A DNA stretch of 64,000 nucleotides from positions 1,116,001-1,180,000 of the forward strand of contig JACCLO010000002.1 in the NCBI GenBank assembly GCA_029448655.1, in the 5' to 3' direction. Position numbers and translations under genes: made by a program. This DNA is from Wolfiporia cocos. Taxonomy: Eukaryota; Basidiomycota; Agaricomycetes; Polyporales; Phaeolaceae. The notes below the pieces were generated by a model. The model saw only the letters and a program-made list of their open reading frames with translations. It had not been told where the DNA came from and searched no databases. This document shows positions 22,622-33,900 of the stretch, piece by piece (within the stretch, counting starts at the first letter, position 1; the number at the start of each line of letters is the position of its first letter).

Positions 22622-24390
22622 TACTAGTGGCTTATGCCTGGTGTAACAGAGCTAAATTCGGTGATGACATTGCGAGGTGCGACACAGGGTCGATCTCGGC
22701 CATTGATCTCAACGTGACCCCGCAGAATCCGAGGATGCTTCACAAGAAAGTACAGCCCCCGACTAATGACATGCGCTTCCATATAATGTCACTGGCGCCG
22801 CCGCTAGTATTGCGGGACCGTTGTCGTATCACGCTGTGTCGTAACGTATTCAGTGGTGCGCGGCCGGCAAGCATGCACGATAGTCGGTCTTTCGGAGCAA
22901 TTTGTGGGGAAGCCGAACAGTCATCAGCATGACTGGCAACCTCCGCAGGTACAGAGAGAACATGCTTTGATGGTGGGTTACAGTGATTTACGTTGTCAGC
23001 CGCCCCTTGTGGCGCAGCAGTGTTCTGGCAATTGGGACCAAGATTACGGATGAATACGCTTGTGACAATGTGGCGTACGTGAATTTCTGGCAAATTAAGC
23101 TCATAACATAGCTAGCCATGGTATGATCTGTGGCGTAGCGGAGTCTCAAACCGATAGGTCCACAGAGGCGGTGGCACCTCGCGCAAGCGAAGGTGGCAAC
23201 CTGGATAGCCACGAGCAGGCACCGAGTAGATCTATACGCCACGATTCGTGATCATACCGGCGAGCTACAGTGGACAAGCCAGGTTCCTCGCATGCGGGTG
23301 GAACGGAGCCGAACCATCCAACAGAGTCTCCATGGAAGACTGTGATCAATGAGAGCCTAATACCAGTCCTCAAGGCTGTCGTTGAGCGTTGAGCGGGTCA
23401 GTGGGCATACCATAGAACAGAGCGCTCCCTTGGGCTGATTATGAGTCATGGCCAAGTGATGGAGTGAGTCAGGCGGTTTGTCGCCGCAGAATGGCGGCAC
23501 AGCACCAGGAGCGTACCGAGAGTCGTCGACATAGCGCGCGCACCAAGGCTCTTTTCGTCCCGATGGACCACCGGGCCTCAAGGCTTCAGGTCGTAATTAC
23601 CGATGGCCGGCTTGCCGCGCGTGATGCTGAGCCGCAGGCGTCGGCGCGAAAGCGCGAAAGCTGTGATGTTGCGCGGTACGCTGCTTGAGCACATATCGGA
23701 CAGTAAGTGATGGGCAACTGAGCAGAGATATTGCGAAACTCGAACCTGGCGCAATTGATGTAAGCGAGTTGTTGATCGTGCGAAACACCACGCGATCGCG
23801 TTGATGGGAACGGTGATGGCACGGCTCAGCGGCGGTTCAGACTTGTTATTCACTGCATCCCGGCCTCCACGATCATGACATGAGACACATTCGGCATACC
23901 TTCATTAACTCGAATTAACTCTCATGTTCTATTGACCTGTCCGCTAATACAGCGCGGCCGCGGCTGGAGCCCGATAGCCCGCGCGCAGTTCCCGCCACTG
24001 TCAATCAATGTACCCGAGCATCAACCGTTGCGTGATTCGTTTGGTCATATTCAGGCCAAGTGACCTGCGACCAGTATATCCGTATAGAGCAGATCCCGTA
24101 TTGCTCTGCGGACTGACATGTTACCAGACGTGCGCCGCCCAGCGCTCGGATCCGAGCGCTCATCGGGGCCCTAACGGAGGTTGTACCTGTTCCTGCGTTC
24201 CGGATTCCTGGCGACCGGGGAAGCAGTGGCGATTACGATCCATCGTGGCGGGTTGCAAGATACAACCGAGGCTGACCAGTGAAGTAATTTTCCGTGACTC
24301 CTCGCGGGGCTAAGCTCAAGTTGTTTCAGACGCGCAGTGCACACTCTATTTGTCAGTATGGCTGTTGCAAATACATGGAGTGCTGTCAGG
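22622..24390. other. Long intergenic region, no gene supported
   Basis: About 1.8 kb with only short overlapping frames (22591-22932, 23578-23853 and others). None shows domains, signal peptides or spliceable continuation. It may hold a non-coding transcript or decayed sequence; I see no repeats or ends of a mobile element. Confidence 0.4.
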
Positions 24391-24398
24391 TATAAAAG
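24391..24398 (+). promoter_or_regulatory. TATA box of the GNAT-domain gene
   Basis: TATAAAAG occurs 139-146 nt before the ATG at 24537. The leader between them is CT-rich. The spacing is reasonable for a fungal core promoter with a short 5' UTR. Confidence 0.5.
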
Positions 24399-24536
24399 CT
24401 GGACAGCTGGACACCAAGTGCAGCCAGCAGTCCTCGTATCTTCCGCGGTACCCTACGGCCTACACTTATAATAAGTGCGCCCCTCTCCCCTCCTCCTCAT
24501 TGCATCCCTCCTCACATTTCCTCAGTCCGCTTCATA

Positions 24537-25742
24537 ATGCCTGGTCTGAACGTTTCCCCTTCTCACCGCCGCTTTATCGTGCAGCATGACACGGCCAGCG
24601 ATTACCTTGCATTCGCATATCCCACTCTCCACCGCCACGAAGCTTCCGCAAACATCGTCCTCGCGCACGCGCTCAAACGCGTCAGTGCAGAGGCGGCACT
24701 AAGCGGCTACCAGTTCATCAGCGATTCGGATGTGAAAGCGTACCTCTCCAGCATTGACCCCTCATCCCTGGTGCCACACCGCGCACAAGATTCGTTCTGG
24801 CTCACGATGTGGTCATTTACGCCCGCCGGCCCCGTTCTCGAGCTCGTCCTGTCCTGCGTCAGCTGGACGCTCGGCGAATATCCCATCTTCCTGTGGACGC
24901 CGAACCACCCAAGTACACTTTCGTCAGAGTGGCTCGCGCCGCGGATCACCCAGCTGACAGAGCATCTGCAAAATTGCGTTCCCCCTGAACGAGTCTTCTC
25001 CGTATTTGGCATGACACCGCTTGTCAAGGCGTTTGCGCGACGGTGGTCCGACATGACAGGTTTCTCCATCGAGCCAGAGCCTTTCTACGCGGCCTACTTC
25101 TCGTACTGCACGCCGCAGACCTTCCAGGACTCGGACAGCCAATTACCCGAGGGCCATCAGCTGCGAAGGGCATCCCTGCGCGATCTGGACTCTGTGGCTG
25201 AGCTCTGCAAGGAATTCGCGGACGACTCGGTACGCAAAGGCTTCTAGTCTTTAAGTCCGATCATCTGTTTACGCGAATGTTTGCTTGTTGGCAGGTCTAC
25301 TTTCCACTAGCGATTGAGCGGGCACGGATCGAGGCACGCGAGCTAATCACCAAGGGCCAAATCTGGGTGTACGAAGCGAACGGGGTAATTACAACCATCT
25401 GCGCTGTCACGCGCAACTCCCAGCGCGTATCGGCGATCACGAAGGTGTACACTACCCCCGCGTGGAGGCGCAGGCGATGCGCAGAGTTCCTGGTACGCGA
25501 TGTCACGGCCAGGTATGTCGTCCGACGTCTCCCGCGTCAACCGTTGTGCTAACGTCAACGCGCACAGGTTGCTTTTTGATTGCGGAAAGGAGTGTGTTGT
25601 GCTGTACGTCGGACATGACAACAGCGCCCAGCGCGTCTACGATCGCGTTGGTTTCGCCGGTCTGTGCGGAAAGGACAAGCCCGCGGGCATCGAGGACTCA
25701 TTGGAGCTGGGCTTCGCCGGAACGCAACGAGGGCACTGGTGA
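24537..25742 (+). CDS. GNAT-like acetyltransferase-domain protein
   Basis: Three exons (24537-25229, 25295-25512, 25568-25742) give 361 residues. The first 220 form a poorly conserved fungal N-terminal domain (YPIFLWTPNHPSTLSSEWLA). From about residue 200 the protein looks like a GNAT fold: LRRASLRDLDSVAELCKEF, then VYEANGVITTICAVTRNS, the acetyl-CoA strand/loop region ITKVYTTPAWRRRRCAEFLV (the usual V-TP--R-RG-A pattern with RRRC in place of the common RGKG), and the closing YVGHDNSAQRVYDRVGF. The architecture resembles uncharacterised fungal GNAT proteins. The divergent acetyl-CoA loop leaves activity open. A TATA box lies upstream. Confidence 0.85.
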
Positions 25743-26291
25743 ACTCGTCGCAATTTTTATGCATTCCGAACTCAATCAAGGACTCAACCCCAGCAATGTA
25801 TCATTAGCATCTTTCCCATCTAGTATATATATAGTCGCTGCCCCTTTTTATTCCGTCTCTGTTCACAGTAGCGTAACATAATGTTTCTTTAGCCTGGAAA
25901 TGTGTCCTGTATTACCGCACTAGTGGTACTCGTAATCAGTAATTCAAGGCCACCGTTTCTATACAGTTTGTTTTGATCGTGCTTGGTCGTCGGCCCTCAG
26001 TCAGATTGCAATGGAAGCCGGCTTGTGTTACCAATTTGGTTATAGTTTGCCACACTAATATGCCACAAGGTTCAAGCTCGTCGTCGCCCAGTCGGGGAGG
26101 CGTCGCCCCCGCTCGAAGCCTAGTGTCGAAGGACAGAAAATAATCCGGACGAACTGGGGGTTACCATCATCACAAGCAGGTTATGACGCTAGGCCGAGGA
26201 GGAAGACGGTAGGGGCGGGAGAACTTGTGCAATTGATCGCAAGCTTCTCGGACAGCATGAGGATAGCCGCATTCTAGGTCGACTGATGCCG
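25743..26291. other. Convergent 3' flanks of the GNAT and MOCS1-type genes
   Basis: AT-rich 3' UTR-like sequence, including a TATATATA stretch near 25823-25830. No gene seen. Confidence 0.45.
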
Positions 26292-28721
26292 CTACCGTTC
26301 AAAGTCACCGCTCTTTCCCCCCTCCTTCCGCGCGACAAGGACGTCACCAATGACCATTTCCCGCCCGGCGACCGCCTTTAGCATGTCCCACACCGTCAGC
26401 AGACCCACCGAGACCGCAGTCAGGGCCTCCATTTCGACCCCTGTCTTGCCCTCGCACGACACCTCCGCGCGGCACGCCACGCTGTACGTATACGCCTCCG
26501 CCGGCCGTCCCTGGGCATCGCCCTCCCCTCCACCGCCGACGTCGCGATCTCCGATAGCGTTCCGCACATACGCCGCGGCTTCGCGTCCTGTGGATCCCGA
26601 AGCGGACCCCAATCGGTGTGCTTCTGCGCGAAGTGTCACGGCAATATGGGAGAGCTGCAGGGGGTGGCATAGCGGGATTAGATCGGGCGTGCGCTTGCAG
26701 CCCATGATCGCCGCGAGCTGCGCTACCGTGAGCACGTCGCCCTTCGATCGGGCTTTAGCCTTTGCCTTCTCAAGCGGCGTGCGTGCTTCCACACCAGAAG
26801 CCCCCGTGTCGGTCGCGGGCTCGCTTGTCGTAATCAGTTCGTACGCAATTTTCGGGATGAATATTCGCCCCGTGGCTACTGCCTTCCGCCGCGTGGGCTC
26901 CTTGTCGCTGACATTCACCATCGAAGGCCGCCCAGACTCGTCGATGTGGCTCAGCCGTGGAGCGGTCCCGTGCGCGGCGTCCTGGCGCGTATGGAAGGTG
27001 CTGAAACACCGGATCTCTGGAGAGGGGCGGCATATCGGGCGAAGGTGACGTTTTTGCGTGGTCATTCTATTCACAGTCGGTGAGACCCGGGGCCCTGAGG
27101 GGAACAGCGGATCAGGACCAGCATTAGACGTGCGGTGGCAGCGACAGACGTTGGCCAAGGAACACACTCAACCTCCAATTAGGATCATGGGTCTATTTGT
27201 TATAACGTCAATGTCTTCCATCCCGGCGTGTTTCTCCTGCTTTCCCCGCACAGCGCGTCCAATTGTCTGGAGCAGTTCCTCGTCCGTCGTCCCTTGGCGC
27301 ATCTGATCTCGTAATGAAATTTCCTTAGCGTCAAACAAACAAACCTGGCGGGCGGAATGGAACGGCGTAAGCCCCCACGTGTGGGGATACAGAGATCTCT
27401 TGGACAACTGACCTTGATCTGACCGTCTGCAGTTAGCCTCAAGCGGTTGCAAGACCCACAGAAGTGGTCCGACATGCTGCTGATGAAACCGAAGCTGCCT
27501 CTGTATCCAGGGATGATGTACGAGCGAGCGGTGTCGTTCAGCTCATCAGGAGCTTTGATCGCATCGGGGTGTTTCGCCTGGATCCGCTCCAGCAGTTCTG
27601 TGGAGGGAACCATCTTGGCTCGATCCCACTTGTTGCCTGTGTAACCGACGAACAGTCAGTGCACTAGGAACATTCCAAGTCAACGACCTTGGACGTCACC
27701 TGTGAACGGCATGAACTCGATGAAGCGAACAGAGAGTGCCTGGTTCTTTGTCAGATCCACAAAGTCGAGAACCTCGGCATCGTTCAGGCCCTTGATGATG
27801 ACCACATTCAGCTTCACAGACCGCAGGCCTGACGCAAGTGCGGCGTTAAGTGCGCGGAGCACGGCGTCGTGCCCCCGCCGACGCGTCATAATCTCGAATT
27901 TGAACGGGTCCAGAGTGTCCAAGCTGTCACACACATCAGCACGCGCTCCGCAGGCGCATCGCCACACATGGTTAAGCCACTCGCCTGAGATTGAGGTGTG
28001 AGAGCCCATTCTCGACAAGCGAAGGCAGGCGGCGTTCGAGCGCGATGCCGTTCGAGGTCATCCCAATCGACTCCAGCCCGTCCGCGCGCAGCGCGTTCAG
28101 TCGCGCTGCATTTCCAGGCAGGCAGATACGTCATGCTGTGAGAGTTCGTTCGCGTGACACGCCGCGCATACACGCACCGATGATGTCCACAAGTCCCTTC
28201 CGCACAGTCGGCTCGCCGCCCGTCAGCCTGATTTTTGTCACGCCGCTCTTGACAAAGAGCGTCGCAAGCCGGATCACCTCATCATCCGCCAAGATGTGCT
28301 CCCGTGGGGACAGTTCGACGCCCTCGCTCGGCATGCAATAGAAACCTACCGATCCGCCAACACATTAGCGTATCAGCCATCATCGCCCGGAACTAGGATA
28401 CGGGTACGCACAGCGGAGATTACACCGCTCGGTGAGCGATATCCGTAGGTAGTTATGCCGCCGGTTAAACGTATCGATGAGCGACGGCGCGACCGGCCGC
28501 TGTGCATCTATCCTAGCGAGTTTGTCCTGTGCGATCGCAATGATGGTCATCAGGCCGGGATGCCCGGGAGCAGCGAAATGGCTTACCTTGACCCGGGCCC
28601 GCATATCTTGGCCTAGGGATAGCACCTCCGCTTGCGCCAGGGCCTGATCTGTTTTGATGCCTCGTACACCCATTCTCACACCGTTGCGCAGGTGCGCGCC
28701 GAGACGGTGGGGGAACGACAT
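26292..28721 (-). CDS. MOCS1: Molybdenum cofactor biosynthesis protein, MoaA-MoaC (MOCS1/cnxABC type)
   Basis: The minus-strand gene starts at 28721 with a basic leader (MSFPHRLGAHLRNGVR, probably mitochondrial). The MoaA half has the radical-SAM cluster CNLRCFYC, in which the second Cys codon is split by an intron (28346-28411), GGEPTVRKGL, SIGMTSNGI, NLSLDTLDPF, IKGLNDAEVLDF, VRFIEFMPF and the second cluster site FCGSCNRLRLTADGQIK-CLF. MoaA reads to ILIGG then TGA (27168-27170). Splicing out 27095-27172 removes the TGA and continues in frame to the MoaC half: MVNVSDKEPTRRKAVA, KGDVLTVAQLAAIMGCKRT, LIPLCHPLQLSHI, GVEMEALTAVSVGLLTVWDM. Together the two halves convert GTP to cyclic pyranopterin monophosphate. 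Other introns include 28527-28586 and a GC-AG intron (GCGAGT donor) inside NLSLDTLDPF. Confidence 0.93.
27095..27172 (-). other. Optional 78-nt intron carrying the MoaA stop codon
   Basis: The donor GTTGAG follows ATT-GGA-G and the acceptor CCCCTCAG precedes GG-CCC-CGG. A CTAAT branch-like site lies about 36 nt before the acceptor. The length is a multiple of 3. Retained, the transcript ends the MoaA half at a free Gly-Gly and TGA; removed, Gly-Gly-Pro-Arg continues into MoaC. Confidence 0.65.
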
Positions 28722-29562
28722 GGCTGGATGGGTTCAAGCGTTTGCACGTATGTAACGCGGATTGAAGAGCTCCCAGAGCTGCGTACCTCTCCAACTTGCC
28801 TTCTCCAGCAAATCAATGCGCATACAATAGGTGATGGCGTCGGCGAACGACGGCCTATAGTACGAGCAGTAGACGCTCTTCGTAGTCTCAGCCAACCCGT
28901 TGTCGGCCGTGCGCCGACACCAACTTAGAATGGCAGGCAAATAGAGAATTGGTCCTCGACGATGACACAATGTGCGCAGCAACTTGTTCCACGCGGCCTC
29001 GATGGCGACAACAGTGAAACCACAGACCCTGGGATGTGGGGAAGTGAATGATCGGGAGCGAGGTGAAGCTGACTTGGAGGCGGGGCCCTCGATCGGCAAA
29101 CACAAATGTTCCCTGGCGCACGGAGGCATTTCATTATCGTGCCTGGCCGCGGGCGCTGCAGGCGGCCAGCGCCCTCAAGGGCGAGTCGGTCGTCGTCGCC
29201 GTCATGAACGTCGGGCTCATGCCACTCCTCGCTTGCCTCCGCAGATCATGCCTCTCATATGGAAAGTCGGATCAAATGATGTTCGCGACGCATATGGCCA
29301 TGCTTTAGCCATAGTCGTCGGCACGGATCCAGACCGTTGGAAGTCGGTGTGTATTCGCATTCCTACTAAACAATCCGCAGCTTGTACATTGCGGGCTGAT
29401 GTCAATGGCCGTGGAGAGTGGGCAGATGGCAACAAATGGGCCAGCGTCCCACGGCGGCGTAATTTCAGACCGCAGCTCGCCCGCAACGACGTGTGAGGCC
29501 GATTCGGGATGAGTGAGAGACAGCAGTCGAGTCAACGCAACAGGAGAGCCGCATGCGGCCCC
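28722..29562. other. Intergenic between MOCS1 and TatD genes
   Basis: Both neighbours are on the minus strand, so this holds the MOCS1 promoter and the TatD 3' flank. Frames at 28972-29496 (+) and 28734-29129 (-) overlap and show no domain. Confidence 0.4.
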
Positions 29563-30909
29563 TCAAACGGCACCAACCCCATCGAGTTCATCGCCGCTTT
29601 CCTCCTCCGAGTCATCCAACAGCAATTTCCGCTTATCCTTCCTCCCAGGGATCACCTTGTGCCCGCCCTTCTCGAACGCACACCAGTTCTCCGCCAGTCT
29701 CCGCACCACTCCCCACGACTCCTCGGGTCCACCTCCCTTGCCTATTATCCCTACTTCATCGGCACTCTGCTCGACATGCCACCCGCGTGCCTCCGCGACG
29801 CGCACGACCATGTCCCAGGTAAACGGCGCGCTAAGAGCGATGTCATGGAAGTCGGACTCAACGAGAATGCGCGACGGTACTGCGGCACGGAGGAGGTCGA
29901 CATGCGAGGCCGCACGAGCGTTGATCGCAGTCGAGAGCGACAGGAACACATTTGGGTGCACACGCTGTCACCCGAACCACGATATGCATGTTCAACCACG
30001 AGCACCATCACGACTGTCAGTGCGCAATGCACACGCATGACATTGGAGCTCCACATACTTCAATGTCCGCCCACCCCTGCGCACTTAGTCCGCAGCTATG
30101 CATATCGACACTAATGTCTTGGAAGGCTTGACCGAATCGCGTTTTTGCCTGCGCGAGCACCTCGATCGTCGCCTGCTGCGCGCGTACGCTATGCATGCTT
30201 ACGTTCCGACGCAACTCTACTGCAAGCGCGAGCTGTGCCTGGAGCACAGCTACTTGGTGTGCGAGCGGGGTCGTGAACGGAGACAGCGCGCGCGCGCCAT
30301 CGCTGCTGTCACCATCGTGCTCGTGAGAGGCATATGGCGGCTCTGCGGGCCGCGAGTACGGAATGCGGCAGACACGATCGAGCCCGACCTCTCCGAGCAT
30401 CGCGGCCGGGCACGCCTCCAGGTCCGCGCGCAGGCCCTTCAGCACGTCCTCGAGAGAGACCGGCTCGGGGAGGTACGGCAGCAGCCGTGCAAACGCCGCC
30501 TCGTTCTTCTCGCTCGCCTTACTCCCACTACCCTCCGTGCCCGGGAGGAACAGCGCGCGGTAGTGCGCCTCGTGCGACGGCGCGCGATCCAGCGCGATCC
30601 AGTGCACGAACCACGGGTGGTACCCTGCGCGCGTCAAACGAAACGTGGTGATTGGTCTCGGTCTTTACAGCCGGTGCGCGCAGGCAGCATACCGAAGCAC
30701 GGGACGACTCTGTCCGGGTGCGCGTGCGCGAGGGCGCGCACGAGCGGCTGGTCGCTCGCGCGCGTCGCCATCGCACAGACGCGGTGGGGCAGCGCGGCGA
30801 GCGTGGCGGGGTCGAGCGGGGAGTCGGTCGGGTGGCAGTGCGCGTCGATAACGTGTGCGAGCAGGCCACGATCGGCGGGCAGCGGGTGCAGAGGCTCCGG
30901 CGCGCTCAT
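29563..30909 (-). CDS. TatD-family metal-dependent hydrolase (Scn1-like)
   Basis: Start at 30909: MSAPEPLHPLPADRG, then the metal-binding HxH in IDAHCHPTD. Further family landmarks are VVPCFG joined to YHPWFVHW through an intron with a GTATGC donor, AMLGEVGLDRV (the conserved Glu ligand), LAVELRRNVSMHSVRAQ (His ligand), DISVDMHSCG and PSRILVESDFHD (final Asp ligand). The exon after the DIE join begins RVHPNVFLSLSTAIN. The product has about 400 residues and fits fungal Scn1/TatD proteins (S. pombe Scn1 was found as a Cut9-interacting protein; TatD relatives are nucleases). The C-terminus is Lys- then Asp/Glu-rich (DDSEEESGDELDG), a possible nuclear or regulatory tail. Confidence 0.9.
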
Positions 30910-33900
30910 CGTCGGTGTTGATCAAGAGCGAGTGGATCGGCCGGCGGATCGATGCGCCTTGAGCCTGACCTTGTGCTAGGGTTAGCATGACGCAACCGAT
31001 CAAGCGGCTATATAGACGCCATAGGCGCTTTATAGGCGCTTATGCGGGCGTGTAGCATTTGTCCGAGGCTGGTCGGTCGTCGATGCTCCGCCGGCGGATG
31101 GCAGTGAGTACGGCTATAGCGTTTTTTACGACACCATTGAGCTCGATAGCCATAGATCATAACAGCGCCCAGATGGTAAAATGGAAGGACCATACTTTAT
31201 CGGAGGTTTTGAGCAAATAAGTGGTTCGCTGCATTGTCCGTGCCATCCGCGGGACGCTGATGATAAAATGTGACAGTATCCTTACGCGGCTCCACGTACG
31301 CTAAGCTAGCGGATGCAGTACTACGGTAAACAATGCTTCGCGGAACACTATGCCATATATCCTCATAAGTCTTTCATGACGTCCACTGCAGCCAGCACCG
31401 CCCCCGTTTCCAAGCAGTCATCCGAGTACACTGATAGTCATAACTACGACACTATACTGTCAATGAGATGCGCATACCACAACGCAGCAGAAGGTGAGCC
31501 GTCAATCATCAACGCTCACGTTGCTGCTCCAAGCGCCGTCCATGCCCCGAATGTATGGGTTCCTGATAACCCTACAACACCCGATGAGGCTATTCTATGT
31601 TCGCGGATTGCAACAGTCAAACTCAGCTGTGATCTATGCATTATACAAGGTGAACGTGAGAACGATAGCTCGAAAACTCCATGTGAAGCTTAGCAGGACG
31701 ACAGTAACACGGGAGTACGCTCGCGTTATTCTGATTGAAGTTTAACGGACAAGGAGGGCGTATTCTTATTTCTAAACCAGTTACGCCGTCACGAGAGGAT
31801 CAGCTGGCTGTAGTGTCCTGTTGTTCATAGCCGCAAGAGTCAATGATCATGACCAACACTGGGAGTGGGACTAGAATAGGACTAACACCATGCCACGGGA
31901 ACGAGAACTCTAAGAGCTGGAGTATCAATATCTAGATAGCGAGAATTCACAGAACGAGAGGCGGAGACAAATCTGCAGAGCTGGACGTGTATGATGACAC
32001 CCCGGTGCATAAGCTTCCGCTGCGGTGACATGCTCGCTCCGTGATTGCGTTCATTGGCATACTATGCGAAGATAAGTTAGTAGCTCTCGCGACTTCGCAA
32101 TAGTATGTATCTGCTTCGATTTACTCTATGCAGCAGATGGCGCAGCTGCAGCATAGCGGCGATTGAACGTCCTACTTCAGAAGCTCTCCGATAGCTCTGC
32201 GGCCGCTCATCACGCAAGGCTTCACATCAAAGTCAAAACAACATCGAAACATGCGAGAGCTACAGAAGCCCAACACGAGGCATGCCACATTTTGCCGAGT
32301 ATAGATTGTGGCATCGAATGGAAGTACGAAGCAGTCTTTGCTTCCGAAGCACGAATCGGGCACTCGTCTGTATTCGAGAGACGACAGGTCTTCCAGGCCG
32401 TCCTGTGACCACTGCTGTGCCGGTGGCGACTATAGAGTGCATTCAGTCATATCGATTTTATAGAAGCTTCTTGCAATTGCTCACGTTCTCAAGTCCCTGA
32501 AATGCTCCTGGCCACATGTCGTTGGACCTGGAGCTTGTCGTGCTTAGCCTTACGTGACCCTGATCCTGCGATCTGTTTTGGAAGTCTCCTTATTCCCGGC
32601 CGCGGTGCGGAGAAAGCCCTGCATCGCATTGATCGTCGTGCGGAAACGTAGCGGAACCACGCCGCCCACCGAGTGACCGAAACAAAGCACGGCGATCAGG
32701 TGTCACAGTGGCGCAATTAAATGGATCGTCGCACGGATTATATCTACGCCTCCGACCAATAGATTCGCAAAAGATGAATACATCCGAAACTCTGTTTGTG
32801 CAACCTTCGAAAAAACTGATCTGTATCCGATTGGCACCTCTTACGCATAGGAGATTACTGTCGTGCCCAAGTTCTGCAGTACAGAGAAAGTGAACCAATC
32901 GCTGACATGGAATGAAAATATGACCGTGCCACAATCCCGCAAGGCATGTCGGCCCTGCGTACTCGGCGGATGGGAAGGGCAGTAGCTATACGTCGTTACT
33001 GTACAAACTCGCGGGACGCATGTTAGCGTCACGGGTCACAGAAGACGGCTGTTTGGATGAATCTATCATGTCTAACAACGAGAGGGGGAGATGGATTGCT
33101 GCATAGCTTGTAGTCAGAACGGACTGGAGACACATGCGGACATGAATCGAAATGTATGTCACCTATCGACCGCAGACTCGACGACGAAATGTCGCCTTAG
33201 CATACTTCGTACAGACCCTGCTTGCAGCTTGGTGTTGATAAACCTCCATGGCAATCTGCATGAGTCCAGCATACATGAACGAGCTCTTGTATCAGTCCTT
33301 AGTCGATCGAAGCCTCCTGTTCTGATAGTATATTGAAGGCATGAAAGGAAAGGCCTGAGTGCCTTCAATCGCTCTCAACGCCGACTAGATATAGAAGCAG
33401 GCAACTTACCAAATGATAGCTAGCTATCCTTGTTGGCCAACTCGTTGAAGGAGAGATTGCAGGCCGGCTTTGTCTGAAGAAACCGTAAATCGGCAATCAG
33501 ACGCCACACGAGTGGCATATGATAATTATTTTGTTGGCCGAGTCGGACGATCACAGATGAAATACTAATGATCTGCGGAGTTATATATATGTGGCATCGA
33601 ATGTTGGCAGTCTCTTCGGAGGTTGAACGCACGATGTACTGGCAGTGGAGAACCAAACCGCATGCGTGCCACAGAGTGCATGTTCGGTGTTCAATATGTC
33701 ACAGCAGATTGGGAATACTGACCACATTGGTCCGATTGGTGGCGTAGGCTCGGACGTGATCACTTTCCGGGCATCTCGTGAGTTGAGAGTTCCTGAGCCA
33801 ATCAGCCTGGGGTCGAAAGACGGATTAGCGCAGTACTATCTACACCAACTGCAGCCAAAACTCTCACGTCTGCCACAACCACAAGCCACCTTCCATATCC

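Noticed and set aside
27168..27170. In-frame TGA between MoaA and MoaC as selenocysteine, readthrough or a pseudogene lesion
   Set aside because: A GT-AG intron with a branch-like site removes it precisely and restores frame, and the Gly-Gly before it is functional in MoaA. No selenocysteine machinery is expected in basidiomycete fungi of this type.
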